DNA of 64,000 nt, taken from the NCBI GenBank assembly GCA_030760725.1, contig JASWHV010000009.1:109379854-109443853 (forward strand), written 5' to 3'. Below, in pieces: positions 19,981 through 31,245 of the stretch (position 1 is the stretch's first letter; every line of letters begins with the position of its first letter). The stretch comes from Neostapfia colusana (lineage: Eukaryota > Streptophyta > Magnoliopsida > Poales > Poaceae). A program made the position numbers and the translations under genes. The notes beneath the pieces were generated by a model. The model was not told where the DNA came from. It ran no database searches and was given only the letters and a program-made list of their open reading frames with translations.

Positions 19981-21270
19981 CTATTGAGACGGTCCAAGCT
20001 TGGGTTGTCGTAGTTGTCTAGGATGCATGAGCCACCTGGTTCCCTGACACTGAGTCGTAGCGCCGGGATGCCCAGCCACCATGCGGTGAATGGTCATGAG
20101 GGCAGTATCATTTGCAGCGTCTGCGCCGGTGTGTGGGTCTACTTGGCATGGAACTGATACGCCTTGCATCTCTTGACCAGTTTGACGGCGTCCAGGAGGG
20201 CTATCGGCGAGTAGAAGCCATGCCGGAAGGCTTTACCGGCCAGCGTGTGGAACAAAGCGTGGTTGCCAGACTCGCCCTCATGGATCTCTGCAAATAGCTT
20301 GCAGCCTTCCTCCCGGGTTATGCACCATAATAGGACACTGTCAGCACCACACCAGTAGGGATCTCTGTCTACCAGTGTGTATATTTTAGCCATACAAACG
20401 ATCGGTTCAGCGGTTACACGTTCATCGGGAAGGATGTTGTCCTTCAAGTAGGTCCGCACCTCCGTGATCCATTCATCAGGATCTACTTGAGCTTCTGGAT
20501 CTTGGGCGTGGGGTTGCACGGAGTTCCCGGTGACGTATACGATCCTTGGCGAGCGCCATGGTTGTAGGGCCGCTGGGACTGCCAGCCTCGAGGTGCTGGG
20601 CTCGCCTCCTTCGCCTGCTTCGGCAGGCCAGGCTGTATGACGTAGTATCTTTTAAATTTGCCTTCGGGGACCGGAGTCCATGCAGAGGCTTTTATTGAAA
20701 GGTTGTCTGCCACCGCATTGTTGGCGCCGGGGATATGGTTCTATTCCAAAGCATGAAATCACTTCTCCACCTCTTACACACGGATAAGGTAGGCATCTAG
20801 TTGTGGGTCAATGTAGGAATACTCATGCCCGCCTTATTTGATAGCGAGTTGGGAGTCTCTTTTTTACTAGCATCTGTCGTATTCCAAGAGAAAGGGTAGT
20901 ACTCAAGCCAAATATGAGGGCTTCGTACTTTTCCATGTTGTTAGTGGCCTTATAGTCAAGATGCACCATGTACTTGAACTGCTCTTCTGACTACGAGATG
21001 AGCAGTTCCCCTGCTTCTGCACCTTGCTTGCGCGAGGGCCGTTACAGTAGAGTGTCTAGTGGGGTCCGGTGGAAACTGGGGCTTTGGGCTCTGGGTCACC
21101 GTCATCTTGGGTGGTATGGAGATGGAGTCCATTCCACCAAAAATGTGTAGGGAGGTTCCGGACATGCCATTTATAGTTTCTATGGATGAGCTAATCATAA
21201 CTGTAGTGGAGTGCACAGGACAGGATACATTTTTTCCTATTTCTGGCTTCCTTCGGGCAATAGGAGGCAA
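19981..21270 (-). pseudogene. Archaeal-type RNase H and integrase zinc-domain remnants (element C)
   Basis: The minus strand of about 20700-21090 matches the second RNase H of element D in scattered frames. The segment 20139-20519 reads ITEVRTYLKDNILPDE and on to the HHCC zinc domain, with the His residues in EIHEGE and FRHGFY; the first Cys is kept in KRC, but the second is altered (CKAYQFHAK here, CKACQFHAK in D). The catalytic core is cut off near 19981. The order aRNH then integrase agrees with elements D and E. Confidence 0.65.
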
Positions 21271-21689
21271 CAGGCGGTGTAAGAAGGCAGCGACCTGCCC
21301 CGGGTACCAAGAGTGATTGGACCCTTCCGGGGCTTTAGCTGTTCTAAGCTCCGTTCCTAGTCTCTATATTGCCCTTACAAGAAAGAAAAAAAAAAGAAAA
21401 AATATTCTACCGCTACCTTGGGGGCATACTTAAAGAGGTGTCCTATGACCTGTGGTCTGGGTAGAGGTACCCATCCCCTGCAGCAAGGTGGACGCACCTG
21501 GGACGGCATGCTCATACTGGTCGGGGTGAAGGCTAGTCACTCCTCCTCAAGAAAGCACTGGCCGAGGCACCAGGCAGCCCTCCCTTGAGATGCCTACACC
21601 CCGCCGTGTGTCCGGACGTTGGGTGAGCCCTTGTCGCATGGCGAAGTGGAGGAACGCCAGGTCAGGCATGGAGCGTCTTGCACCGCTCT

Positions 21690-23280
21690 CTGTGGTCGGA
21701 ACCAGAGCTCTCATCTTGGTCATAGATGACCTTTAACGCCCGCTTGTTGTCTTGGAACTCCATCTCCTGGTCGGTGCTGACCTCTAGGTCAGCCTTTAGC
21801 TTGCCCTCCCGCTGGCGGGAGGGTGCACCATCCTGGCGCTGCTGCCGGAGCTCAAGGAAACGCTCTGCCAGCCTCTAGATTTTTTGGCACTCACTGGCGT
21901 TGTGCCGATTGGTGTCGTGGACCGGGCACCTCTGGTCGCTGTCGTCACTGCCGCACGGTTGTCGCGGGCGCTTGTCAGTGCGTGGCCCCCGGGCCGCTGC
22001 GGCCGCTACTGCTGCTGCAGTGTGGGCAGCGGCCAGTGGCTTGTACTTGCCGCCGACCTTCTTCTTCCTGCCACCAGGGCCCTCCCTGGCAGACTCTCCC
22101 CCTTTGCTGGGCAGTTTGTGCCAGTAACGGCCCTCCGTGGCCCTGGCACACTTGTCTGCCAAGCTGAAGAGCTCGGAGACGTCCTGCACGTCGTGCATGG
22201 CAATTTTCTTGAGCATCTTCTTGTCACAGACGCCGTGTCAAAAGGCGAGGACGCGAAGGCGTTGGAGATGCGGGGGATGGTGTTCCTAACCTGGGAGAAA
22301 CGCTGGATGAAGGAGCGCAACAACTCTCCCGGTTGCTGTTGCAGGGCATAAAGGTTGGCCTCTGAGCCCGATCGGATGTAAGAACTCTCAAAGTTGGTCG
22401 TAAACTGATGGCACAACTCTTCCCAGGAGGTTACAGACTCCTGGGGCAAGTTCATGAGCCATGACCAGGCTGACCCGATCAAGGTGACGGGGAAGTAGTT
22501 GGCCATGATGGCCTCATCCCCTCCTGCAGCTAGGATGGCGGTGGAGTAGATCTGCAGGAACTCGATGGGGTTGACCGTTCCGTCGAACCTCTCCGGTAAG
22601 TGTGGCCAGAACTTGCGCAGCCACACCGCTATACGAAGGTGCAGGGCCAAAGCCGTGCAGCCTCCCACTGAGCCTGGGGAGACGGGGTTTTGGCCCGCAT
22701 AGATGGGGCGCATGGTACTCGGGGTACTATACTCCTCCCCGAGGCTACGACGCCACTCACGTTGTCGCTCGATGGTGATGCGACCATTTATTTCATACGG
22801 CGGCGACGGTCCAGCTCGCCCCTGAGGTCTATGGTGGGGAGCTTGGACGTCGCCGTTGAGCGGATGGTCGTCGTCCTGTAAACCCTTGTTAGGTTACGGG
22901 GTGGTAGCTGCCCCGTCCCTGGCCGCCGTCTCTGGTGACATGGCGAGTTGAGCGCGGCGACGGCCAGGTGGTCAATGTCGTTGTGCCATTGTTCAGCAGC
23001 TGATGGGGAAGCTCCCGCGCTTCGGGGGTTGTGAAGGAGCGCACGGGCTGCCAACAGCGCACTCTCCGGGCTGGCTTAAGTTGGCGCTTGCGACGTTGTC
23101 GCCGTTGCCACTGAAGGCTGCCAGGAGGCAACGGGCACCGTCGCCGTAGGTACTGCTGCTGGTGCAGGCGGTTTCGCTCTAGAACTAGAGGATGCTTCCT
23201 GCTCACTCTGTCGCTGGCGGCGTGAGGGGCAGGAAGAACCCCTGAAAGACTGGATGTTCACCATTGTGGGCTCCACGAAC
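21690..23280 (-). pseudogene. Gypsy gag (element C)
   Basis: Frames on the minus strand match the gag of element D: a variable leader (22788-23280), the capsid segment with LPERFDGTVNPIEFLQIY, WSWLMNLPQESVTSWEEL and FIQRFSQVRNTIPRI (about 22270-22690), a DVSELFSLADKCARA motif (about 22160) and a zinc-knuckle-like CPVHDTNRHNASEC (about 21890). A frameshift separates the capsid from the downstream part near 22240. Protease does not follow; the sequence breaks off and aRNH resumes. Confidence 0.75.
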
Positions 23281-23307
23281 GGCTTCTAGAACCAAAGCCC
23301 CCTTCTT

Positions 23308-23389
23308 GGCATGCCAAATGTCAAAATGTTCGCTACGACACTTCCCCCGGTATGCTCGGAAGCAGGCCGCGGATTCCTGGCGCGCCAAA
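23308..23389 (-). repeat. Duplicated LTR-end plus primer-site segment
   Basis: Immediately inside the 5' LTR of element C, about 80 bp repeat the LTR terminus and the adjoining primer site: GCCAAATGTCAAAATGTTCGCTACGACACTTC-type sequence (23307 on) is a near copy of 23386 on. The element therefore carries two LTR-end/primer-site junctions in tandem, the inner one altered to TTTGGCATGCCAAG. Confidence 0.75.
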
Positions 23390-24600
23390 TGTCGAAGTGT
23401 TCGCTACGACACTTCCCCCGGTCTGCCCGGAAGCAGCCCGCGGATGTTCTTTTTTCGGTGGGGCTAGTGGATCTTGAAGGTCGGAACACAATGGCGAGAG
23501 GAACACGAGGATTTACGTGGTTCGGGCCGCCGGAGCGTAATACCCTATGTCCACGAGTGTGTTTGTTGTATTGCTCGCGTATGAGTGTTTAAGTTGGCTG
23601 GGTTGCAAACCCTTTGCCTGGAGGTTGCCCCGTTCCTTTTATAGCGCAAGGTCGGGGCAGTTACTAGGTGGCCCGGGGCCCAACAGGTGGCCCCGTGGCT
23701 ATCTGTCTCCTACCATGAGCTATAGGCATTTACAGCTATATGCATTGTCATTGTTGGTGGAGTTAAGGTGCGCCGCCTGACACACCGGGCGCCTCTGACC
23801 GAGTGGCCGGTGATGATGAAGTCCTCGTCTTGTCGCCACGTCTCCTCGCTCTGCTAGGTGGCTCTGTGCCGTTGGGTGGCATTGTTGCGCCATCATACCT
23901 CATCGCCATGTCTTTCAACGTAATGGTGCGCAGACGGGGAACGGAGGCGTGCACCGTGCGCCATGCTTCTGGGGAAGGCGCGAGCCTTGAATGCTCGGCC
24001 TGACAGCGTACCTTCCTCTTTACTCCTTGGCCACCTGCCTGTTGCTCGTCGGAGTGACGCCCGGGCGGCCGGCTCCCAGAACACGTGTCCCTGCTGGAGC
24101 TGTCTTGCGGAGTATTGGGTGGTCCAGAGTTGTTGGGCACGTGGCAGCTCCGGAGCCCTCCCGTACCGGAGGTCGGGTCCGGTCTGCAGGTCACGTGGCA
24201 CATCCGGGGCCTTCCTCAGGTAGAGGGTTTTCTAGGAGCCAAGGCCCACGCGGCCGCACGGGAGCCCTCCCATGCTGGAGGTCAGACCCAGAGCCGCATG
24301 ACACGTGGCCCCTCCGGAGCTCTCTCTGGCGGAGGGTGCGGCCCGAAGGCTCCATGCACGTGGCAGCGCCGGAGCCCTTCTTGACGGAGAATGGGGTTTG
24401 GCACCTCCATACACGTGGCGGTTCCTGAGCCACTCTCGACCGGTCTTTAGGCTCAGGGCCTGAAGACACGCGGCGATCCCGGGTCTTCCCACCGGGCCCA
24501 GTGCACGTGGCTTACGCTAGGGCCCGCCTAAGCTGGGAAGGCGGGGCCCAGGTGCTTTCTATCCACTACGCAGGGGTACCCGGTTCGCAGGGTACCGACA
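23390..24600 (-). repeat. 5' LTR of Gypsy element C
   Basis: 1,211 bp, from TGTCGAAGTG (outer end on the minus strand, next to the primer site) to GGTACCGACA at 24600. CACGTG-type cores sit at about 24082, 24139, 24194, 24247, 24302, 24357 and 24412, close to 55 bp apart. TTTTATAGCGC (about 23636) is the reversed TATA region. Confidence 0.85.
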
Positions 24601-26056
24601 AGCACTATCAGAAGATTGTGTTGTCTTCCGGAAGTGGTATTGTAAAAATGGTAATGATTTTATTACTTTTGTTGATGAATCCCTGTTTTTAGATTATTCA
24701 CAATCAACTTGGTGGATCGACTCAGGTGCCACTGTGCACGTTTGTAATTCGTTACAGGGGTTCGCTACGAGGAGGACCCTAATAAGAGAGGAAAGGACCA
24801 TTAAAATCGTTGATGGCTATGAAGCTGAAGTCGACGCCATTTGAGATCTCTCTTTAGTACTAAAAGATGGCTTTGTAGTTAACCTTAATAATGTTATTTA
24901 TATACCCTCTTTAAATAGGAATTTGATTTTTGTATCATACTTAGATGATTCGGATATGTTTGCCATTTTGGCAATGACAGATGTTTGATTAAGTTTAATA
25001 TTAAGATTGTGGGTCTTGCCTTCCGACAAGACATGTTATATTTTTTATCTTTGCACAATAATGTTAATGTGGTAAGCAATGATCAAATGTCCTCTCATAA
25101 CGACTTAGTATTTCACAAGCGTAAAAGAATAGATCCCCAAATGTTTTCAAAATTATGACATTGTCGTTTGGGCCATATTTCGAGGGGGGAATTGAACGCT
25201 TAGTTTCAGAATCAATTCTTACTCACTTAGACTTTTCGGATTTCGAACGGTGCATAGATTGCATTAAAGGAAAGTACGTTAAGAAATTTAAGAAAAATGT
25301 CAAAAGTTGTACAGGAATTTTAGAAATAATTTACACGGACATTTGTGGTCCGTTTTTCGTCTCGCACGTAGATGAGTATGATTCATTCATAAAGTTTACG
25401 AATGATTACTTACGTTATGCCTATATTTATCCAATTATGAAAATATCCGAAGCATTGGATAAATTCAAGATAGTTAAGGCTGAAGTTGAAAATTAGCATA
25501 ATTTGAACATTAAGATAGTAACATCTAACTGTGAAGGGGAGTACTACGGTCTTCATACCCCGTATGGCCAAATTCCTGTACCTTTTGCAAAGTATTTGCA
25601 CCAAAATGGCATAGCCGCCCAGACTTCCACACTGGGCGAGCCTCAGCAGAACGGAGTAACAGAACGGCGTATTCTTACGCTAATAGATATGGTAATAAGT
25701 ATGTTAAGTTATTTTACTTTACCGATTGGTATATGGATGGAGGCGTTAAAAACCACCATTCATATTCTTAATCGGGTACCTAGTAAGTCGGTGCTGAAAA
25801 CACCGTATGAATTATGGACAGGACATAAGCCCACACTTAAATATTTTCATGTGTGGGGCTGTCAGGGTGAGGCAAAAATGTTTAACTTAAACATTGGTAA
25901 GTTAGATTCTAAGATAATAAGTTACCATTTTATTGGCTATCCAGAAATGAGTAAGGGTTATCGTTTATACTGTCCTGACCGACACACTAAGTTTGTAGAA
26001 ACGAGGCATGTCGTCTATTTAGAGGATGTCATGATCAGAAGGAGTATGGTACTCTG
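24601..26056 (+). pseudogene. Copia element 2: zinc knuckle end, protease and integrase
   Basis: The sequence enters in the last residues of a gag zinc knuckle (HYQ, then an Asp/Cys-type end), then has the protease motif WWIDSGATVHVC at about 24712. A CIDCIKGK pair of the pre-integrase zinc region is near 25257, and integrase follows with catalytic Asp in YTDICGPF (25335). The second Asp is replaced in VTSNCEGEYYG (about 25522), and Glu is present in QQNGVTERR (about 25650). TAG at 25495 and other frame breaks occur, and the match ends near 26056 before RT. Base composition is AT-rich and unlike the flanking Gypsy element. Confidence 0.8.
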
Positions 26057-26979
26057 AGAAAGTCTATTTAGAGGCATGACGGGACAAGCACGACGATGAG
26101 CCTCATCTCCCGTACCATCCAGCTCGGCGTGGGTGTACTAGAACAGAAAGTAGACGTGGACCGTAGACTAGACGGGAACAGTTGTACTAATCACTCCTGT
26201 GCAGCTTTGGCCGCCTTAGGCGCTGACACACCATGTAAACCCCGACCCCATTTATGAGGAGCCGGTGGGCAGGTATAGGCATCCGGACTATAAAAGGGGA
26301 GGCTCGGAACCTCACCTCGCATGACGAAATGACTCACGCATACACACAACACTTAGACTTTCTCCTCTTTCTCGCACGCGAGGAAGTCTCGCCTGTAACG
26401 AACACCACAGACTAGACGTAAGACGTGTTGTATAAATCATTATTTTTATTAGCTATCCATCCAGTAATAGAACACGAAGCATTCGATTACTAGCCGGTGG
26501 TAAAACCCTGACAATCTCCTTCTCGGGAATGGCCCAATGGCCTGTTCCCGAGTCTCTCTCCACCTTCGCGTGTTGATTGGGGGTGTTAGCCACGTTCGGC
26601 TATGGGCCTCCATTCTCACCGTACCAAATGTCACGGTTTTTACAGTACCCAAAACAGCCCCAAAACTCTATGGTTCATCCGATCTAAGAGGCAACGGGAG
26701 AGGATGGAACACCCCGGCGGCTTCAACATTCGTGAAACTCCAGACTCCACCACAACCTCGTCTACATCAAGAAAAATCACTGATACTTCATATACATCCA
26801 AAGGCATGAAAAGACCATGTTCATTCTCATTCTTGAATAGACACATTTAGGATTCCTTTTATTTCATTTAATCCTGAATATTCTAGTGACTAAAAGATCC
26901 ACTAGATACAAACATTAAACAGATAAGACCATCTTGAAAATGAAATGATATTTATAGGTGTGTTGATATGGAAAACAAT
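26057..26979. other. No gene recognised; possible LTR-like promoter segment
   Basis: A GGACTATAAAAGGGG box at about 26285 followed by a CT-rich tract suggests an LTR or promoter, possibly the 3' part of Copia element 2, but no LTR ends could be fixed. The remainder up to the CACTA terminus (26980) contains only short unrecognised frames. Confidence 0.4.
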
Positions 26980-27009
26980 CACTACTACAAAAAAACGTTT
27001 TCACAGGCG
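26980..27009 (+). repeat. CACTA left terminal inverted repeat
   Basis: CACTACTACAAAAAAA followed by CGTTTTCACAGGCG, preceded by the target duplication AAT. The right partner is 56421-56450. Confidence 0.8.
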
Positions 27010-27369
27010 CTTCCTATTTCATGTACAGGCGGTCCATTTAAAAAAACGCTTGTGATGTCAAACCAATAAAAAACATCTGTTATAATTTGGTATCACAAGC
27101 GGTCTTGATAGTACAACCGCCTGTGAAAACATCAAGATTTGCACAGGCGGACTAAGACAAGGACCGCCTGTGACAATGGATAATATCACAGGCGGTTTTG
27201 GATAAACAACCACTTGTTAAAATAGGCTAGTTAAAACATGCGGTCATTATTGAAAACTGCCAGTGATAATGGACAATATCTAAGGCGGTTTTTTCACGTG
27301 GGCTGCATGTGAAAATACACTTGTTTTCACAAGCGTTCTTTTTTTCGAACCTCCTGCGATATTACTGTT
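27010..27369. repeat. CACTA left subterminal repeats
   Basis: At least six alternating-orientation copies of ACAGGCGGT / ACCGCCTGTGA-like units up to the insertion point of Gypsy D. In CACTA elements such arrays bind the element's own DNA-binding protein. Confidence 0.75.
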
Positions 27370-27374
27370 ATCAC

Positions 27375-28472
27375 TGTCGAAGTGTGCGATCGACACTTCC
27401 CCCGGGCCTGCACTGGGCAGCCCGCGGAGGTTCTTCTTTCGGAGGGGCTAGTTCCTAGCGGAGAGCTTGCGCGGATGGACGAGTTAGTGAGAGCTTGACA
27501 CGGGAAGTTTTACGTGGTTCAGGCCGCCGGAGCGTAAAACCCTACGTCCACGGCGAGCTATGGAGCTCGCTGTATTGCTTGCTGCTCAGGGCCGGGGGCC
27601 TGAGCTTGGGGGTGAGTTACAGCTTGAGAGTGTATGGATAGCGTATGAGTTGCAGAATGCGAACCCTTGCTATCGACGCCTACCCGAGCCTTTTATAGTC
27701 CAAGGCTCGGGCGGCTTACAAGGGAAGCCGGGACCCGACAGGTGGTCCCGGGAAGATTGTCTATTATCTACCGTATCTGTAGTTACGCCGGTGGTTGCCT
27801 CTGGTCGAAGGCTTCTGAGTCTTCATTTTGCCGCCCTGCCCATGCCGCGCACTAGTCATAGTGGTTGATGACGGCGCAGTCGGCATGGGATATCTTGTCG
27901 CGGCGTTTATTACCTGGCAGGTTCTGACACCACGCGCCAGTCTGTGATGCGACTGGACACAACGGCACCTGACAGGCGCGTGCTCCGCGTTTCCGTGTCT
28001 TGGGAAGACGCGGTCCTTGAATACCTTGTACGGGCAAGGTGAGGGGCGCCTTTACGCCCGCTGCCTACCGCTCGGGGGCAGGCAGCACCGTTCTTCCAGC
28101 CACGTGGCGGGTCCGGAGCTCTTCTCTGAGGAGAGGGAGGTCCGGCCCCGCTGGACGCGTGGAGCCTTCGGACCTCTCTCCCGCGGAGGGGGAGGTCCGG
28201 CTTCTGCATGCCACGTGGCAGGCCCGGAGCTCACCTCTGAGGAGAGGGAGGTCCGGCCCCGCTGGACGCGTGGCGTCTTCGGACCCCTCTCCCGCGGAGG
28301 GGGAGGTCCGGCTTCTGTATGCCACGTGGGGGCCCGGAGCTCTCCTCTGAGGAGAGGGAGGTCCGGCCCCGCCAGATGCGTGGCGCCTTCGGAGCTCTCC
28401 CTGCGGAGAAGGGCGAGCACCTTAGGCATTTCACCCTGTGCGCGGGGGTACCCCATATCTCAGGTACCGACA
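27375..28472 (-). repeat. 3' LTR of Gypsy element D
   Basis: Runs from TGTCGAAGTGTGCG to GGTACCGACA on the plus strand. U3 (about 28095-28400) alternates CACGTG (28101, 28212, 28323) with GACGCGTGG-type or GATGCGTGG cores (about 28156, 28267, 28378), every 55-56 bp. The reversed TATAAAAG is at about 27690. Confidence 0.95.
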
Positions 28473-29312
28473 GTGGCCCCCGGGCCCATCTCGGGGGAGA
28501 TAGCGAGCCCGAGGTGGGACCTCCGTCTCTTCCGATCCGCGCACTTTCTTTAAGTCCCGAATTGGCCGCTGCCGGAGCACGAACGGACGTGGGGTCGTGA
28601 GAGCGTGCGCTCACTTGATGACTGCTTTTACTGCGGAGACGGGAGCCCCGGCCATGTTGAACACGCAGGGCTTTCGGAGCTCTTCCACCGCGGGGGAAGG
28701 TCCAGCTTCCGTCTGCCACGTGGCGAGCCCGGAGCCCCTCTCAAGGAAGGAGAGAGTTCCGGGCCTGCTGGACACGTGGGGCCCCCGGGTCCCGCCCCCT
28801 CTAGCCCTGGGTCGAAGTAGTTGGTAGCTCCTTTCCCCCTTCCTCATGCAGTCCCCGTTGCCGCAACCTGGAAGTCCTGCACACAGGTAGAGGAAACGTA
28901 ATTCTCCTTGGGGGCTCCCTCTCCCTTGTCTCACAGTCTTATTTGACTTACAGCCCCCAACCACACGCTTGATGCTTGGGGATTTGTAGAGAGGGGGAGC
29001 TGAGCACATGGCAGCCATGTACTGCAAGGGTGATAAAAAATAACTCAATTCACAATTCAAATGAGTACAAGGAAAGAGCAAAGTAGGGCAGACTTCTTTT
29101 CGTACAACCTTCCATAGGAGGAAGGCAGGCTAAACATGGAGGCCACGACCCACCCCATTAAGAGGGGAAGCAAGACTCTACGCGCTTGGAGTCGGAACCA
29201 GGCAAAGCTGAACGTAGTCCTGGACCGTCCCCTGGGGTTTAGCTGCTCCGAGCGCTGCTCCTGGACTCTATGGGGTTCATTACGAAAAGGAAGTACTGAC
29301 CTATTTTTGCTC
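28473..29312 (-). other. 3' noncoding tract of Gypsy element D
   Basis: Holds the polypurine tract next to the LTR (complement of GTGGCCCCCGGGCCC) and family sequence that in A, B and E lies directly after pol. No antisense gene is present, and no coding potential on either strand is convincing. Confidence 0.7.
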
Positions 29313-31245
29313 TTAGGGGTAGAACTTACGGAGGTGTTCTATGTTCCAAGGATTCGGGAGCAGGTCCCCATCCTCGGTGGAAAGGCGCACACACCCGGGG
29401 CGGCATAGTTTCGTGACTCGGAAGGGGCCTTCCCAACTAGGGGAGAGTTTGTGGGCCCCTTCGCGAGAAAGTATGCGCCACAACACCAGGTCACCTTCCT
29501 GCAGCTCCCGGGCACGCACAGACCTCTGGTGGTAGCGCCGAAGCGCCTGTCTGTACTGCGCGTTACGGAGTGCCGCATGTAATCGGACCTCGTCAACGAG
29601 GTCGATTTCTCCACGCCGGAGGTTGTCCTGCGTGGCTTCGTCGTAAGCCCGGACACGGTGAGACTTCATGGTGACTTCTGGAGGAAGTACAGCTTCGGCC
29701 CCGTACACCATGAAGAAGGGTGTCTCCCCGGTGGTCCGGCTCTGGGATGTCCGGTTAGCCCATAGCGTGCTCGGAAGTTCATCTACCCAATTGGCACCAT
29801 GTTTCTTCAGGCTGGCGAAGGTACGAGTCTTGAGGCCCCGGAGAATCTCCGCATTGGCCCTCTCGACTTGCCCATTGCTCTTCGGGTGAGCGACAGAGGC
29901 ATAGCATACCTGAATGCCAAGGTCCTCGCAGTAGTCTTGGAACGCTGCGCTGGTGAACTGGGTCCCATTGTCAGTGATGATCCTGTTTGGGACCCCGAAC
30001 CGGCAGACAATGGATCTGATGAATTTTACTACTGATTGTTTATTGATGGTGACAACTGGTGTAGCTTCCGGACACTTGGTGAACTTGTCGATAGCGACAT
30101 AGAGGTACCGGAACCCCCCCGACGGTTCTGGGGAATGGTCCCAGGATGTCCAGCCCCCACACGGCAAACGGCCATGAGGGCGGGATCATCTGTACCACCT
30201 GAGCCAGTGTATGGATCTGCTTGGCGTGGAACTGGCACGCCTTGCAGCTCTCGACCAGCTTGATGGCATCCTGGAGTGCTGTCGGCCAGTAGAAGCCATG
30301 CCGGAAGGCTTTACCGACAAGCGTGCGTGAGGAAGAATAACTTCCACATTCGCCTCCATGGATCTCAGCGAGCAAGTCACAGCCTTCCCCCTGGGTTATA
30401 CACCGCAATAGGATGTGGTTGGCGCCACGCCGGTAGAGATCCCCCTCTACCAGCGCGTACCTCTTAGCCATACGCACAATCCGTTCAGCGGTTGCATGTT
30501 CATCAGGGAGGATATTGTCCTTCAAGTAGTCCCGGATCTCCGTGATCCATGCATCGGGTCTGACTTGAGCTTCTGGATCTTGAGCGCTGGGTTGCACGGA
30601 GTCCCCAGTGACGCTTACGATCCTTGGCGGCGCCCACGGTTGTAGGGCCACCGGGACCGCCAGCTTCGAGGTGCTGGTCAATCCCCCTTCGCCCGGCTCG
30701 GCGGGCCGGGCTGTGGGCCGCAGCAATGTCCTCTCGAAGACTCCTTCGGGCGCAGGGGCTCCGGTGGAAGCCTTCGTTGAAAGGTCATCGGCTGCGGTAT
30801 TACCGGCGCGCGGTACGTGGTGCAGGTCCAAGGCGAGGAATTCTTTCTCCAACATCTGCACGTGAAGCAGATATGCAGCTAGCTGGGGGTCATTGCAGGA
30901 GCATTCGCCCTTGACTTGCTTGATGACCAGCTGGGAGTCGCCCTGTGCCAACAACTGGCGAGCGCCTAAAGACAGGGCTGTCTGCAGGCCAAAGATGAGT
31001 GCTTCATACTCCGCCATGTTGTTGGTTGCCTTGAAATTGAGACGCACCATATACCCAAACTGTTCCCCCGATGGCATGAGGAGCAGTACGTCGGCACCGG
31101 CTCCCTGCTTTCGCGAGGAGCCGTCGAAGAAGAGTGTCCAGTGGGGTTCGGTGAAGACCGGAACTTGGTGCTCCGGTTCTCCGCCCCCATGGCCCCCTGG
31201 GTCAGCCTCCGTTGGTGTCCACTCCGCCACAAAGTCAGCCAGTGC
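29313..31245 (-). pseudogene. Archaeal-type RNase H and integrase of element D
   Basis: After TAA (31246-31248) the polyprotein frame continues with ALADFVAEWT, then a second, archaeal-type RNase H (LFFDGSSRKQGAGA, Glu in NNMAEYEAL, Asp in QGDSQLV, about 30750-31130). The HHCC zinc domain follows (EIHGGE, FRHGFYWP, CKACQFH, about 30230-30370), then the integrase core with Asp in WGLDILGPFP, Asp in IITDNGTQF and Glu in NGQVERANAEIL, and a C-terminal module to the stop at 29313. A 1-nt slip in a 7-C run (30114-30120) shifts the frame just after the first catalytic Asp. All three catalytic residues are otherwise kept. Two RNase H domains are a hallmark of the Tat lineage. Confidence 0.9.

Larger units (their letters stand above)
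16337..24600 (-). mobile_element. Ty3/Gypsy (Tat lineage) element C, decayed
   Basis: A minus-strand element: right-hand 5' LTR 23390-24600, primer site TGGCGCGCCAGG immediately left of it, gag (21690-23280), remnants of aRNH and integrase zinc domain (19981-21270), a long noncoding part with a trace of the antisense gene (on the plus strand, 17987-18323), purine tract (17397-17420) and left-hand 3' LTR (16337-17396). The left LTR lacks its outer ~55 bp. Protease, RT, first RNase H and most of the integrase core are deleted. It interrupts Copia element 2. Confidence 0.8.

Noticed and set aside
22000..22351. Plus-strand frames with hydrophobic stretches over gag of element C
   Set aside because: They mirror the minus-strand gag, whose capsid motifs are clear.
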